Source: Mycogone perniciosa (taxonomy: Eukaryota; Ascomycota; Sordariomycetes; Hypocreales; Hypocreaceae). From it: DNA of 64,000 nucleotides. Shown piece after piece: positions 11,201 to 25,052 of the stretch (positions are counted from its first letter, which is position 1; every line of letters begins with the position of its first letter). The position numbers and the translations under genes were made by a program. Below the pieces are notes generated by a model. It was not told the DNA's origin and made no database searches. It worked only from the letters and a program-made list of their open reading frames with translations. The DNA is taken from contig JAOALB010000061.1 of the NCBI GenBank assembly GCA_025331125.1, positions 1 through 64,000 of the forward strand. The letters are read 5' to 3'.

Positions 11201-14200
11201 TAAATTCCTCGCGCACTATTATAGCAGAAAGTACCTTTAAAGGATATTAAAGTTTAATATTAATAAATTTATAAAAGTAAAGCTAAAATTAATAAAAAAT
11301 AATATTTAAAAGAAACTTTTTAATTAGCTATAAAATAAAATTATTGATTTCTTTTTATAATTAATAAATAAACTTCCCTTTAAAAGATTATAAAACTATA
11401 AAATTAAACTTTTATTAAAAAAGGAATTATTATATTAAAAAAACCACTTAATATTACTAAGCAAACTTTAAATTATAAAAAAATAGCTAAATAAAAACCT
11501 AATTAAAAGATTTATTAAAGAATTTAAAGTAAAATATACTGCCCTTTTACTTTTTACTATAAAACTTAAAAGAGGCGTTTATATTTATTAAAACTATTAA
11601 AGCTTTAATAATATTACTATAAAGAATCGCTAGTTATTACTGCTAATCTAAAAGATATTAAATATTTTATATAATATTAAATTTTATATTAAGCTAAATA
11701 TAATAACTGCCTTTAATAAACTTAAAATTATAGAGGGATATAAATAGAAAATAACTTTTATAACTTAATTTAAGCTCTTTAAAACCTTTATTATACCTTT
11801 TAGCCTTTATATCGCCCTAGCCTTTTTCTAATACTATATTAACTATACCCTATATAATTTATTTAATAAAAATTATATAGCCTACTTTAATAATATTTTA
11901 ATTTATTTAATTATATAAAAAGAATATTAATAATATATATAAAAAGTTATAAATAAATTCATTAATATAAGTCTTTAAGTTAATATTAAAAAATATAAAT
12001 TAAAGATAATAAAAATAAAATACCTTAGCTTAATTATTATAAATAATAGCATTAAAATAGACTTTAAGAAAGTAGCTGTAATTGTAAATTAAAAGAGACT
12101 TTTAAACCTCCGCAAACTTTAATATTTCTTAAACTTCGCGAATTTCTATTAGTAGTTTATTAAAGACTTCTTTAATATCTATAAACCTTTAAACAGCCTT
12201 TTAAAAAAAGATATACTATAGAATTGAACGGAAATTTATACTGCTGCATTTAACTGCCTTAAAACCTAGTTTATAACTGCTTTAATCCTTACTTTCTTTA
12301 ACTATAATAAAAAAACAGTCTTAAAAATAAATACCTTAAACTAAGCATTTAATAGTATTCTTTTTTAATATAATAAAAATAATATCCTATAACAAATAAT
12401 ATATTTTTTATTAAAATATTTATTTATTAAATATAATTATAAAATTTATAATAAAAAACTATTAGCTATTATTAAATTATTAAAAGAATAGCGCTTTAAG
12501 CTTTAAAGTATAGAAAATAAATTTAAAATTATTATAAACTATAAAAACTTAAAATACTTTATAACTACTAAAGCATTAAATTAAAGATAAACCTATTAGT
12601 TTAAATTCTTATTTTAGTATAATTTCTAAATTATTTATTAGCTTAAATTAAAAGCAGTAAAGCTTAATATATTAAATAAAAGATTTTAAACTATTTTAGT
12701 AAAGTTAAATTAAAATAATAACTAATTAAAAGAAAAAAAAAGAACTTTACTTTTAGAAAGCTGCTTTAACCTTTATACCTATACTAATATTACAGGAAAT
12801 ATAAATAATAAAAACCTCCTCGCTATAATAATTAATACTTTAATCCTAAACCTAGAAATATTAATTAACAGAATAATTAATAAAGCCTATAAAATATTCA
12901 ATATAGTAAATATTATAATATAAGCGCTTTAAAACTTAACTATTTAATAATAGCTTAAAAGTATTTCAAGTAATTTAAAGGCAGCTATATAAAACTTTTA
13001 AATCTGCAGCAATTAAATATATTATTAAAAATAACTTTTCCTTCTACTAATAAATAAAGTAAAAATATAAATTATATATTAAATATACTTTTTTAAATTA
13101 AAAGGATATTTAAAATAAATAAAAATACTAAACCTCTTTAACTGTATATACTAATAGCTGTAAATATTAGCTAATATTAATACTTTTATTAAAGGTTATA
13201 ACTTATACTTTTAAATAAAGTTAAATAGGTCTACTCCTTTAAAACTTTTAAAACTATTACTAATATTATTTTAGGCTTAAAGTAATATTTCAGTAAACTA
13301 TATTATATTACTATTTAACTATAATTAATAGGGCTTAATTTATAAAAATATCTTTATAATAGTATACTATTTAATAAAAATATATTATTTTATTGCTATT
13401 TATATATTTACTATTAAAGAATTTATTAATGCCTTTATTTTATATATTTATATTTTATATAAAGCCTTAAAAATAATTATATTAAACTAAAACACTTAAC
13501 TTATATTTAAATTTTAAAAACAGTTATTTTAATAATTTAAAATCTACTTTAAATATTCTTTAGCCTATTATTTAAAAATTAATAGCTAAACTAAATAGCT
13601 AAATATAAAAGTAAAGTAATATTTTAAGCAGTTTATAAGTTTTTATTAGAATAATTAAATAAATTAATTACTATTTATAAAGTTTGCCTAAAATAATTAA
13701 ATATTTAAAATAACAAGAACTTTACTATTTTTTATAAATTATAGTTTTTACTTATACTTAAAAGTTAAGCCTTTAACCCTTTACCCGCTAAACTTATTTA
13801 TTACTTAAAAAAAGAGTTTTTATAAAGTAAATATTATAGCTAAGTATTTCTAATAAATCTTAAATTAATTAAAAGCCTTTATAATATAATCGATTACTTA
13901 ATATAAAGTTGCAGTTAATATATTAAAAGAGGATTTATATTAATTTGCAGTTAATAAAAAGGTATAGTTAAAAATTAAATACTCTAAAATAAATTGCCTA
14001 ATAAAAAAGGGAAATAATAAATAAGCAAGCTTATATAAAATCTTTAATATATACCTTTAAGCCTATTAACTTAAACTCTTTAACTATATCTATATTTTCT
14101 TTATATTCTATAACTTTCTCTTTAAACTGTTAGCAGTTAATAAAGTAGGCTAATAAATATATCTGTTAAAACAAAACGCTATTAATAAGTAAAAGAATAA

Positions 14201-14572
14201 AAATATATAAAAATAAATCCTTAAAAAAGATATTAAAATAAATAAAGTAATAGAAAAGTAGGAATTTAATAATATCCTTAACTGCTATAATAAAGATAGC
14301 CTATACTATTATATAGCCTAAAAACACTATACATTAAGCTAGCAACCTATAAAGGACTTTAAAGGATAAAACGCTGCCTTTTTAGAATACTATATAAAAA
14401 ACCCTGACAAGCCCAGCCCGCCTGCCTAGGTTAAGAAAAGGAAGATAACTGATTAGCCGGACCCGCAATACAGTAGCCGCTTATAATAAAATTAATATAA
14501 TAGGAGGATTAGAATATATATAGTCTTAGAATAGCCATTTAAGGGCAAATAGAGTTTAAAAGGGGGGGGTAC

Positions 14573-14734
14573 TGTCACGGCACTAAACCTGCCCTCTAAT
14601 GACTTATCAGCATCACGTGCGTCCTTACGTAATGGCTTAGTCCTACACCTCCGAACCACATTCTCATAGCTTCTTGCCTTATTCAAGGCACAATAAAGAT
14701 ATCACCTTGACCCGCTGTTCCGTGTGCCGTAATA
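14573..14734 (+). repeat. right LTR of Gypsy-1
   Basis: This 162-bp repeat begins TGTCACGGCACTAAACC and ends CCGTAATA, the CA end now being TA. It is followed by target duplication GCTAT. Confidence 0.92.
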
Positions 14735-16539
14735 GCTATTGAGGTTTAATTGTGTTACGAATTAGACTTTAACCGTGTAAAGATATAAGCATGAGGGGAC
14801 TTACTGCAATACTATAATATAGTGCGTATTGTGGTCGTCTTGAGCGAGGCCAGAAAGAAGGCTGTTGCTCTAAGCCAGGAGCTCACGGAACTTATACTCG
14901 GCGAATTGAAGAAGTCTGATATTGCTATTGCCCTAAGCGACCGAGGTATCGCTATAGTATACTATATATACCTTATATATAATATTCCAAAACTGACAGA
15001 GGTGTGGCAGAGTTTGTCCTATATAGTAAGCCGAGGGGCGATTTTGAATTTTACTATCTTCCTCTCTGGGATATAGTACCTGCAGCATATATCGGGGATA
15101 CTCTATCCCTAGCTGATAGTAAAAGCTAAAGATAAGTCTTTTATATACTAGTAAGCCATCAGCTTTATCCTTCCTAAGAATAGGTCACTTATATAATCTA
15201 ATTGAATACTCCCTAAACCGCATATATATATGCACTCCTAGCATTGGCACCCATTTTACGCAGTCTTTATTTAATGCTATAGCCTTTAACTCTAAACAGA
15301 CCTATGCGAGTACCCATGTTCGATGCCTCTGCCAAATAGGTCAATACAGTATGATCCTTGCCTTGGCCTAGATACGCCAGACTCAGAAACTAGGCCCCGG
15401 CAATATTTAGAATTGAGTCAAAGTCCCGTTCGGTTTTCTATAAATTCTCGGCCTCGGTGCAGTATTCATTTGCAAGAGCATCTGTGCGATAATCTATCGA
15501 GCTGTACATTTGCTGAGCTTGGCAGTTAGATATTTGAATTGAAGAAGCGAGGTGATTCGGGGTATACATACGCAAGCCCAGTAAAGGAGTGCGTTTACCA
15601 GCAAGCGAGAACAGTATTTATGTCTTTTATAGATAAGGTCAGATACGAATAGGTCCGGGTTAAGAAGTCCCAATAGTAGGTAGTCGGTTTCTAGATATAG
15701 AGAAATGACCCGAGCAGCAAGACTATTATTAATCTGGACACCGGTCTAGTGCCTAATATCCAAATCTCTTAACCAGGGATTATACAGGTTGGAATGGAAG
15801 CTATATTGCCGTCCGGTAGATAATGACGGTCTATTAATAGAGGGTCTATCTATTAAGGCGGCTGCGTCCCTGTAAGGACTTTGATGTTGCGATAAAGGTA
15901 GTCTGTCCGGGGTTGCATCTCTGTACGAGATTAACAGCTCGGTTTTCCAAGTCTCCTTCCCTCGTTTCCTCTGAAGCTTAGCACTTATAGCTGTATTCTT
16001 AAGACGTAACTGGGTGAGACGCTGGTATATATCCTTATTGTGGACATCGACATATATCGGGGGCAGTATAGGATAGGCGACAGGGTTTTAAACCTCTAAC
16101 TTAAGTGATATAAATGACTGCTCTATAATTGCCGTTGTAACAGTAAGATCTGATGGATGTTGCTTCGAGTTTATACTACCTCTTAACACGGAGAGAACGA
16201 TGGCCGCGTCGCTTTCCGTTTTCAAGACCTTTAAAACACGATACACCTCCTCCTGTAGCATGGCATTTAATAGATGTATGATTTCGATCACTAGTCGTGT
16301 TGCCTCTTTGGTGAAGTAGGTCTTGTTGCGATAGACGCAACTTTCAGCACGCCTCCGATATGCGGAGCAGACCGGACGAGTGCCATCACACTGCCCAAGT
16401 TCAGTCAGGGATAGGATTAGTCATGGGCGATATAGCATACCCGTATCTTCCTTTTCCTGCAAGCATCACAAGCGATTGATACGCCGACTCGATGCCTCTT
16501 GACCTCTGGTCCGTCTGGAGGTGTAATATATTAGATTGT

Positions 16540-17415
16540 TTAACCCACTATCATTTTCCATCCTATCTATCGAGTGGCGAATGGACAATAGCATATGCAT
16601 GCACAATCGTTTTCCCGATAGACGCCTCATGCGCTGCTCCTGATCCGATTCGATAACGGGATAGTAGTCGGTATATTAGGATGGTGCTAGAGTTTCGGAT
16701 ATGAACCAGATTAAGGGAATCACGATGACAAGACGTTATAGAGGGCTGACACAACTTCAGCCCCGTTGGCGTTCACATACTAGCTGTATCATAAACCGAG
16801 ATTTACAATGCTACAGTGACATTTTATACCAGAAACGATCATAGTCCATTTATTTCAACAAGAAGTAGACACTGGATAGTCCCAACTAAGAAATGCTAGG
16901 TAGTTGACCAACGAATATATATAGAAATATTACCGCACATGTGAGAGTGTTGATGTCTGTGTCGACCATCTCTGATTGGTGTTGCGGAAACCCGAAAAAT
17001 TACTTATGACACCATTGAAGAGAGGGGTTATCAAGGAGGGATCTCAATCGCACGTGCAAAGTTATGACAAAGGCAAAGTATAAACACAGCAATGTTTTGA
17101 TCTATTGAAATCGATGAAATATTCACATCGCGAAAATAGGAAACATTATGGAATATATGTTGTCATCCTGTATTAAACGCTGTCTTCCTATAATTTTAGA
17201 TGACTAACTAAACAACTAGTTAGACTAGACCACTGGTACTTATAAATCCTAACCTTTGCCTTCTGTATCCGAGAGTAAATAATCGTCTGCCGTCGAGTCT
17301 TTAGGCATGGCCTAAGCGAGCCTATACGCTTTCATAGTATATCCAGGCAAAATATATACAGCTAAATTATCGATGCGGAGCTATCGAGGGGGAAATGTAT
17401 ATTATTAAGGCCAGC
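16540..17415. other. upstream region of the dead regulator; no gene
   Basis: Moderately AT-rich sequence with short open frames only. The 5' exon or promoter of the Zn2Cys6 pseudogene probably lay here, but I cannot place a start codon. Confidence 0.35.
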
Positions 17416-17757
17416 TTAGATCCATAGAGGTGCAGCAGCAACGGAATGGTTCGTCTCGGGGAAGAAGAATGAAGAGATATCCTGAATAGTACCTAAGTAA
17501 TCATTAATGCCCAGCTTGACGAGACCCTGAGATTGCAGGTATTCCGCGTCCTTATCCTCTAACTCAAGTTGGCTATTGCTGCTATATTCCTCTGCGAGTT
17601 CCGTTACTTGAGCGAGTTCCGGCCTAAAGGGATGCGCTTTTTTGGCTGGCTGTGGTAGTGGCAGCGGTGTAGAAACTGGGAGAGATAGAGGCGCTAGTGG
17701 AACTGGCTGTTTCTGAGGAGGCCGGAATGCCGAGCCTGAGGAGGTGCGGGTCGACAT
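17416..17757 (-). CDS. hypothetical 113-residue protein or fragment
   Basis: The frame starts with ATG at 17757 (MSTRTSSGSAFRPPQKQPV). It continues through a Pro-rich part and an acidic helix-like part (ELAEEYSSNSQLELEDKDAE) to a stop at 17416. Composition is protein-like: low-complexity N-terminus, then GINDYLGTIQDISSFFFPE. I do not recognise the family. Its 5' end abuts the LINE fragment that starts near 17700 on the other strand, so the gene may be truncated by LINE sequence. It could equally be a transposon-encoded protein. Unlike its surroundings it contains no RIP-type stops. Confidence 0.35.
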   Translation of the reverse strand: MSTRTSSGSAFRPPQKQPVPLAPLSLPVSTPLPLPQPAKKAHPFRPELAQVTELAEEYSSNSQLELEDKDAEYLQSQGLVKLGINDYLGTIQDISSFFFPETNHSVAAAPLWI

Positions 17758-18274
17758 TGTCGATGTCGACTCCGCTCCTGGGACCAGGATGGGCCAGCAA
17801 CAAACGCTTTGGCTACGCAGACGACGTCGCCTTCTTGGCCACAGGCCCTTACATAGGCTACACCTCGGTGATGCTACAGAACGAGTTGGACCGGGCGGTC
17901 CGTTAAGGTCAGGAAAACGCAATCTCCTTCGCTCCAGACAAAGCCAAACTCCTCCACTTTCACAAGAGAGGCGGACTTAATCCTCAACACCCAGTCACAC
18001 TAGAAGGAAGACAGGTCAACCCTAACCAACACATAAAATAGCTTGGCGTTATCCTTGACCCGAAGCTGACGTTTAAAAAACATATAAAGACCTAGGCAGG
18101 CAAGGCCCTGAAAACAGCTAATTTCCTTAAAAGTCTTAATAAAACCTAAAAAGGTTCCCCCTTTAATGCAGTGGCTATAGCGGCCAAGGCCTATATACTA
18201 CTAGTCGCCTTATACAGTATAGAGGTATAGTGGCCTAGCTTAAAGAGAGAATTTAGGAATAACCTAGGCAGAAT
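17697..18274 (+). mobile_element. LINE reverse-transcriptase fragment, RIP-mutated
   Basis: The plus-strand frame encodes the RT catalytic box FGYADDVAFLATG, followed by LQNELDRAVR and a stop where Trp is expected. ENAISFAPDKAKLLHFHK, LGVILDPKLTFKKHIK and ALKTANFLKSLNKT follow. Several stops replace Trp or Gln. The YADD motif and order match the Tad/I-type LINE family, the same family as 2964-3820. At 18274 it is cut by insertion of Gypsy-2. A few more LINE codons (GRIVSIG, compare GRTVSTG in the other copy) resume at about 25053-25075, then similarity ends. Both LINE ends are missing. Confidence 0.8.
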
Positions 18275-18651
18275 TGTCATGATCCGACCAGGCCAAGGCC
18301 TGGGTCCAGAGGAATGTCGGAACGACGGGCCAATAGGAACATAATCACTAGGGTATATACCGAATCACTGATAATTAGGGATATATATAAGTAATCACGA
18401 ACCTTAAATTATCAGGAATATAGCTATATTCTTTAATAATTGTTATAACTTTCTTTTATATATATATAACTAGCTCATTACTTATTTAATATAATTACTT
18501 AAATGGTTATTAATAAATTATATTTACTAGAACTGCCTATTTTATAAAATTATAATTATATTACCTTATTTAGTATTTATATTTAACCTCTCTATTAATA
18601 TAAACCTATAAACTTTAATTTAACTATTAAAAATTAACCTAGATTATTATA
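18275..18651 (+). repeat. left LTR of Gypsy-2
   Basis: 377-bp LTR starting TGTCATGATCCGACC. Its first 110 bp are less mutated than the same part of the right LTR. Confidence 0.9.
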
Positions 18652-21600
18652 TATTAATAACTTTTATTTAAAAGGCTATTAAAAATCCTAAGCAATATTG
18701 TAAGTATATCTGCTGCAGTATACTTTTTTAATAATCCTAATATTTTACCCTTTATTTTACCTCCTCGCTAAAGGCAAGATAATAATAAAGATAATAATAT
18801 AAATAAATGTAAAAATAAAGATAAAGTTAATAAAATAAAATAACTGTATATTTATATAAAGGAAGCCGTTTAATATATAGAAGTTAACTATATAGAATAA
18901 AAGTAATTAACCTTTGAAGGACTTAATAGAGTCGCTTAAAGTATAGCCATTTAAGCCCTTTAATAAAAGTATTATAGTACTTTAATTATTTTTTACTTAA
19001 TTATATAAGTATTTTACCTACTTTTTAACTAGCTTTAATATAAAGATTAGTAAGGTGTTTTTAACTGCTAAATAATTTAAAGGGAATACTTTAAAGTAGT
19101 TTAAACCTATCTAAAGGGATTTCTTAAATAATAAAAGTAAAGTTAATAAGTAAATACAGTTTATATTTACTAGCTATAATTAATTTAAAAAGAAATTAAA
19201 AAATATCTTTAATAATATTAATGAACAATATACTATAAAGTATAAATTTATAAATTTAATTTAAAAAGGAAAATACTTTAATTATATAATATACTTTCAA
19301 AATTATACTTTTAAAGTTAAATAGAGAAACTTTATTTTTATTAAATATTTTTATAATAAATTTAAGCTAAAAGTTAAAAGGGAAGTTTATAAATTCTTTT
19401 ATAATAAAGGCATTATTAAATTGATTAAAAAAATATATAAATATAAATAATTTACTTCATAAACTTTATTTAAATATAAAAAAAAGATAATAATAATTTA
19501 AATAAGTTTATAAATATTAGAAATAGATAAATTAAGGCAAAAAGTAATAAAAATATATTATTAGCTTTAATAATAAAAGATTTAATAAAATAGATTTAAA
19601 TACTATTTAAAAGGGAAAGGTGAAGGTTATTTATTATAACTGTAATAAATTAAAATACTTTTCAAAGGATTATAATACTGTATAAAAGCTAAGAATTAAT
19701 AAACTTTAAAAGCTTACGCTAAAATTTAAATAAAAAGTGAGTATAATTTTAAAAGCTATTAATTATATATTATTTAGCTAGACTATATACTATAATAATA
19801 GCTGCTTTACTTATAAGTCTAGTAAAGATAAAAGTAGATAATATTTAAAATAACTTAGAAAAATATCTATAATAAATTAAAAGGGATACTAGTTAAGACT
19901 TAAGTCTTTAGTTTTTAAAGATATACTTAAAGAAAATAAAGTAAATAAATATTTACTATATTTAAATAGTTTAATAGAATAAAACCTAAACTTTAACTAT
20001 ATAAATTTAAATAAAGATAATAGTATTTTAAATAAATAAATAATTGCTATAATTAACTATTAACATTTTAATTAAATTACTATAAAAAATAAAAAGTAAA
20101 CTAATAGTAGTAGCTTTAATAATAAAAATAAAAATAACCTTTTATAATATAAACTATTACTATATAATATTATACCTTTAGAATTAAAAAATATATTAGT
20201 AATATATAATAACCTTAAGAATAACCTAAATAAATATTACCATTATATAGTTAAAAGAATTACTATAAATATATAACTAAATAGGATATATTTACACTTA
20301 TATAAGTAGCGTTATATATAAAATAAAGCTAGTAATAAAATAACTATTAAAGTAGTTTTAACTACTTTAACTATATAAATAAAACCTATATATATTTATA
20401 AATAAAAAGACTATACTATAAATAACTTTACTTAAAGTATAATAGCCTAAAGTATATAATATATAAATAAAATAAATTAAAGGATTAATATATATAATAA
20501 ACTAATAATACTTTATATTTATTATTAAACTATATATGCTATTAAAAAGATAAATATATTATTTACTTATAGGAAAAGCTTTAAAAGTAATAAATATAAA
20601 AGTATATAAAGTATAAACTTACTTTAAAAATTAAAGAGATTAATTAAATTATAAAGGAACTATATTAAAATTAGTTTAACTTTATTACCTATAAAGGAAC
20701 CGCCTATAATAAGATAAGGTAGTATCTACTTTAAAGAAATTTAATTAACTGTAAAATCTATATAAAAAAAGAAAAATTAAAAGATAATTAATATTACCTA
20801 TAAAAAGGCTATAAAATAACAATTAATAAATTATATCTTTTAAAATATTAAATAATAAAAGTAATAATAAAGATTTACTATATTTTAAATTAAAGATAAT
20901 AGGTTAAGGATATTAGCTATATATATTAATAAATAGTAAAGTAATAAGGAATTTTATTGCACCTACAACTATAAATGACTTATAGTTACTTTAAAAAAAG
21001 AAAACTAAACTATATTAACTTTATTAGGTAAAAAGAAAAGCCTTTATAGATAATAATAGATAAATTAAATAAAAGATTAATTACGTTAAACTTAAAATCG
21101 CTAAATGTAAAAAAATAGTTTTTTATAATATAATAAATATTAATAAATATAATATTATTTTCGGTTATTTTTAATTAAAATATAATAATTTTAATATTAA
21201 TTAAAAAAAGGCTAGCTTTATTAATGCAATAATAAAGCTTCCCTAGCAATTAAAACTATTAAAAAGGCTTTAGCTGTAAGGCAGAAATCCTATATAGAAC
21301 CTTTAAATATACTAAAAAAGGAACTAAAAAAGGTACCTTTAATATAATTATAAAAGTAATTTACTTAAAAGTAAAACTTAAATAAAGTAAAGGAAAAAAT
21401 ATATAAATTTAAAATATAATTGCCTTTTTATAAAAGGTATTTATTAATGTTAATAAAATACTTAAAATAAAAAGCCTTAAAATAGCAGTATTATTAAAAT
21501 AGCTATAGAATATCTTTGAAGAATACTAAAGATATAATAAACTATTTAAAGAAGCACTTAATATACAACTATTAAAGTACAGCTAATAAAACTATATAAT

Positions 21601-24600
21601 TAAACTTAAAGATAATATAAGTACTATTTTCTATAAAATTTATAATTTAAATAAAAAAGAGCTTAAAAGCCTATATAATTATTTAAATAATATATTAGCT
21701 AAAGAGTATATTTAACCTTCTTTATTAAAAGCAGGCTATTTTATTATATTTATATTTAAAAAAAAGAGGTAAACTATAGTTAATTATAAACTATTAATAG
21801 TTTAATAAAGCTACTATTAAAGATAAAACTCTACTACTATTAATTATAGAATTATAGGATAGATTATATAAAAAGATATAGTTTATAGCGCTATACTTTA
21901 AAGGCATTTATAATTTTATTTAAATTAAATAAAGATATAAATGAATAATTAGTTTTTAAACTAAATATAGTTTATTTAAATATTTAATTATACCTTTTAG
22001 CTTTATTAATGCCTTTATAATATTTTAAAACATAATTAATAATATATTAAAAAAGTACTTTAATATCTTTATAGTTATTTACTTAAATAATATTTTAATC
22101 TTTTTAAATACCTTTAAAGAATATAAAATATATATTTATAAAGTATTATAAATACTATAAAATACTAAGTTATTTATAAAATTAAAGAAATATAAATCTT
22201 ATATATAGAAATTTACTTTTTTAAAGTATATTATTACCTTTAAAGAAAGTTATATAAATCTATTAAAAGTATAAGCAGTAAAAGACTAGCTTATATTTAT
22301 AATAGTTAAAGAAGTCTAAGGTTTTGTAAAACTTATTAACTATTATTAATAATTTATTAAAGGCTATAAAGGTATTATATAAACCCTTTATAAATTTATT
22401 AAAAGAATTAAAAGTTTTTATAGGTATTAAATATATAAAATATATTTAATAAACTTAAACAGTTTATTTTAGAAAAACCTATATTTATTATATTTAATTT
22501 ATTTAAAGAAATAAAAATTAAAATAAATACTTTTAATTTTACGATAAAAGTTTAATTTAATTAAATGGATAAACATAGTAAACAATATTTTATTGCCTTT
22601 TACTTTAAAATACTATATAGTGTAAAACTAGACTATTTAATATATAATAAAGAATTCTTTACTATTATTTTTATATTTAAAGAATAGTAATATTACCTAT
22701 TAAAAAGAATATATAAAGTTAAAGTATATATTAACTATAGAAATATTATATATTTTATAATAGTTTAATAACCTTTTAGAAAATAGATTTGCTATATTAA
22801 ATATCTTTTAGAATTTAACTATATCTTAATGTATTAAAAAGAATTTAAAAATAAATAAGTAAATATACTTAGCAGATAGATTGACTATAATTAAAGAAAA
22901 ACTAAATATACTAAATAGATCTTAAAATAGACCTTTAAAGGATATTATTAACAAATAGTACTTTAAGCTATATATAAAGTATTTAATAATAATATAATAC
23001 TTTAATATATTAAAAAGCATTATATTATTTAAAATAATAATAAACTTTTAATAAATATAAACTTTAATAATAAAGGAATTTCATAATAAAATAAAAAGGT
23101 TTAAATATTAAACGAACTTTAAAGAAATATAGTTATAAAAGTTTATTAATATTTAATATATAGATATAAAGGTATTTATAAAACTTATAAATAAATATAA
23201 AAGTACGTTAAGTATTAAAGGCTTAAAAAAGTTATATAAAATATTATCTTTTCCTATATAATTTATAAAATAGTTAAACCTTTGAAATATAAACTATATA
23301 GTAAACTTTAAGCTTTACTAATACTAAAATAACTATAAAAGTTAATTTTATTAGACTTTATTATTGAATTATTACTATTTATTAAACGAAAAATAAAGAT
23401 TAAGTATAATAGTATTTTAATAATTATAAATTAATGTATTAAATACTTTTATTTACTTTTATATAAAGAAGTAATAAATATAAAAATATTAATTTATGTA
23501 TTTTTATAATTTATTGCAGTTAACTATATAATTCTAGCTAAAACTATTTATAACTAAAAATGAACCTTTATATTTAAATTCTAATAAACACGTATTAATT
23601 AATTGAATATAAATTATAAGCTTAATATTATATATTACCTATCGATAAATAAATAAATAAAATATATTAACTAGGTTATTAAAGTTTATTTAAAAAGTTA
23701 TCTTAATGTTAATTAAAATAATTAAATAAAAAAGTTATTAATTGTATAAATATTTTATAATAGTAATATTTTAAAGTTAATTAACCTTAGCTTTATATAT
23801 ATTAACTATAGCTTTACGCTAAATATATATAAAGTATTAAAGAAAAGCCTATATATTAATAAAGTATGAATTAAAGCTAAAGATATAAAGCAGTTATATA
23901 AAGAAATATAGGTATACTTTTACTTTATATAAAAAAGAATAAAAAAGTATAGTAATAAATATAATTTAAAAAGACTAATCTTTAAAGAAGGAGATATAGT
24001 TTATTTATATTAATATTCACTAAAAGAAAAAGGCTGTAAATATTAAAATAATACAATTAAGCAATAAATTAAAATTTAAAAAGCTTAAACCTTACCTAAT
24101 TAAAAAGGTTATTTTAAAAGTTACTTATAAATTTATACTACTAGAGAGTCTTTAAATTTACCTAGTATTTTATATTTTATTATTTAAAAAAGTATTATAA
24201 AATAGATTAAAGAATAAATTAATTATACACTTAATTAAAGTCCTAATAGTTAAAAAAAAATATAAAGTTAAAGAAGTTAAAGCTATAAAAGCAGAAAATA
24301 ATAAATGCTAATATTTAATTAAATAGAAAAACTATAAAGAAAAATATAACTTTTAGAAACCTATAAAATATTTAAAGAATACTTTAATAAATATACTCTT
24401 TATAATAAAAATAACTTATAGCTATTTTATAAAAAATACTATACTTTTTATAAAATAAATATAGTATAATAAAAATATTAATAGTATTAATAATTAATAT
24501 AGCTGTAGTATAATTCTGTAAGGATTTAATAAATTTCAAAACTTTTCGCTATTTTATAATATTATAAAGTATAGTTAAATAAAAAGAAAAAGAAGTTAAA

Positions 24601-24675
24601 AGTAAAAAACTTATAAAAAAGAAAGATAACTATATAATAGGTTTTAAAGATAAAATTAGTAGGAAAGGGATATTA

Positions 24676-25052
24676 TATTATAACCTAACTAGGCTAAGGC
24701 CTAGGTTTAAAGGAATATTAAAATAATAGGCTAATAAAAATATAATTATTAAAGTATATACTAAATTATTAATATTTAAGGATATATATAAGTAATTATA
24801 AACCTTAAATTATTAAAAATATAGCTATATTCCCTAATAATTATTATAACTCTCCTTTATATATATATAACTGGCTTATTACTTATTTAATATAGTTACT
24901 TCAATAGTTATTAATAAATTATATTTATTAAAACTGCCTATTTTATAGAATTATAACTATATTACCCTGCGTAGTATTTATCCTTAACCTCTCTGTTAAT
25001 ATAAACCTATAAACCTCGGTTTAACTGTTAAAAACTAACCTGGGTTATTATA
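24676..25052 (+). repeat. right LTR of Gypsy-2
   Basis: 377-bp LTR. Its start (TATTATAACCT) is the RIP-changed TGTCATGATCC, and its end (GGGTTATTATA) corresponds to GATCGTCACA in the solo LTR. The last 90 bp are less RIP-mutated than the same part of the left LTR. Confidence 0.9.

Larger units (their letters stand above)
8133..14734 (+). mobile_element. Gypsy-1: full-length Ty3/Gypsy LTR element, heavily RIP-mutated
   Basis: The element is 6,602 bp, bounded by 162-bp LTRs and flanked by 5-bp target duplications GCTAT (8128-8132 and 14735-14739). A purine tract with eight G's precedes the right LTR. The interior is extremely AT-rich with no usable ORF, yet decayed reverse transcriptase can be read near 11800-12180. 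YIAYFNNILIYL there is the mutated YLDDILIYS box, and FANFY..FIKDF lies downstream. Near 14330-14425 a chromodomain-type tail (QPIKDFKG, FLEYYIKNPDKPSPP) is visible. LTR-LTR differences are all transitions. It is dead and inserted in the transcription-factor gene above. Confidence 0.92.
7519..16535 (-). pseudogene. Zn2Cys6 transcription factor pseudogene split by Gypsy-1
   Basis: On the minus strand a binuclear-cluster motif starts near 16475: ACDACRKRKIR, an intron (GTATGC...GGGCAG), then CDGTRPVCSAYRRRAESC. The fifth cluster Cys is now Tyr. The fungal_trans middle-homology region follows: CSRLLVNALLYWAC near 15590 and FAEYKFRELLA near 14890. At 14735 the gene is interrupted by the 6.6-kb Gypsy-1 element. 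It resumes at 8132 with NAIYRASVNQLKRFIIVYRI, FFYFLLCVYGYEGLCRSW and LRDLQNNSFGYTPGKIQATF, ending about 7519. Many stops lie at expected Trp or Gln positions (for example before HTALTYIANA and before FFYFLLCVYGYE), typical of RIP. It was a nuclear DNA-binding regulator; its target is unknown. Confidence 0.85.
18275..25052 (+). mobile_element. Gypsy-2: full-length chromodomain Ty3/Gypsy element, RIP-mutated
   Basis: The element is 6,778 bp with 377-bp LTRs and perfect target duplications AGAAT (18270-18274 and 25053-25057). The purine tract AGGAAAGGGA precedes the right LTR. Decayed domains read on the plus strand in Gypsy order. The protease NSKVIRNFIAPTTINDL lies near 20930 (ancestral Asp-Ser-Gly mutated). 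Reverse transcriptase near 21990-22210 has IFIVIYLNNILIFL for the YLDDILIFS box. A C-terminal chromodomain (YLIK, stop, KNYKEKYNF, stop, KPIKYLKNTL) lies at about 24308-24390, both stops at expected Trp. The interior has no intact ORF. It shares its LTR family with the solo LTR at 4380-4772. Confidence 0.93.

Noticed and set aside
8300..14500. Mitochondrial DNA insertion or centromere because of extreme AT content
   Set aside because: LTRs, target duplications and mutated reverse transcriptase show a RIP-mutated Gypsy element.
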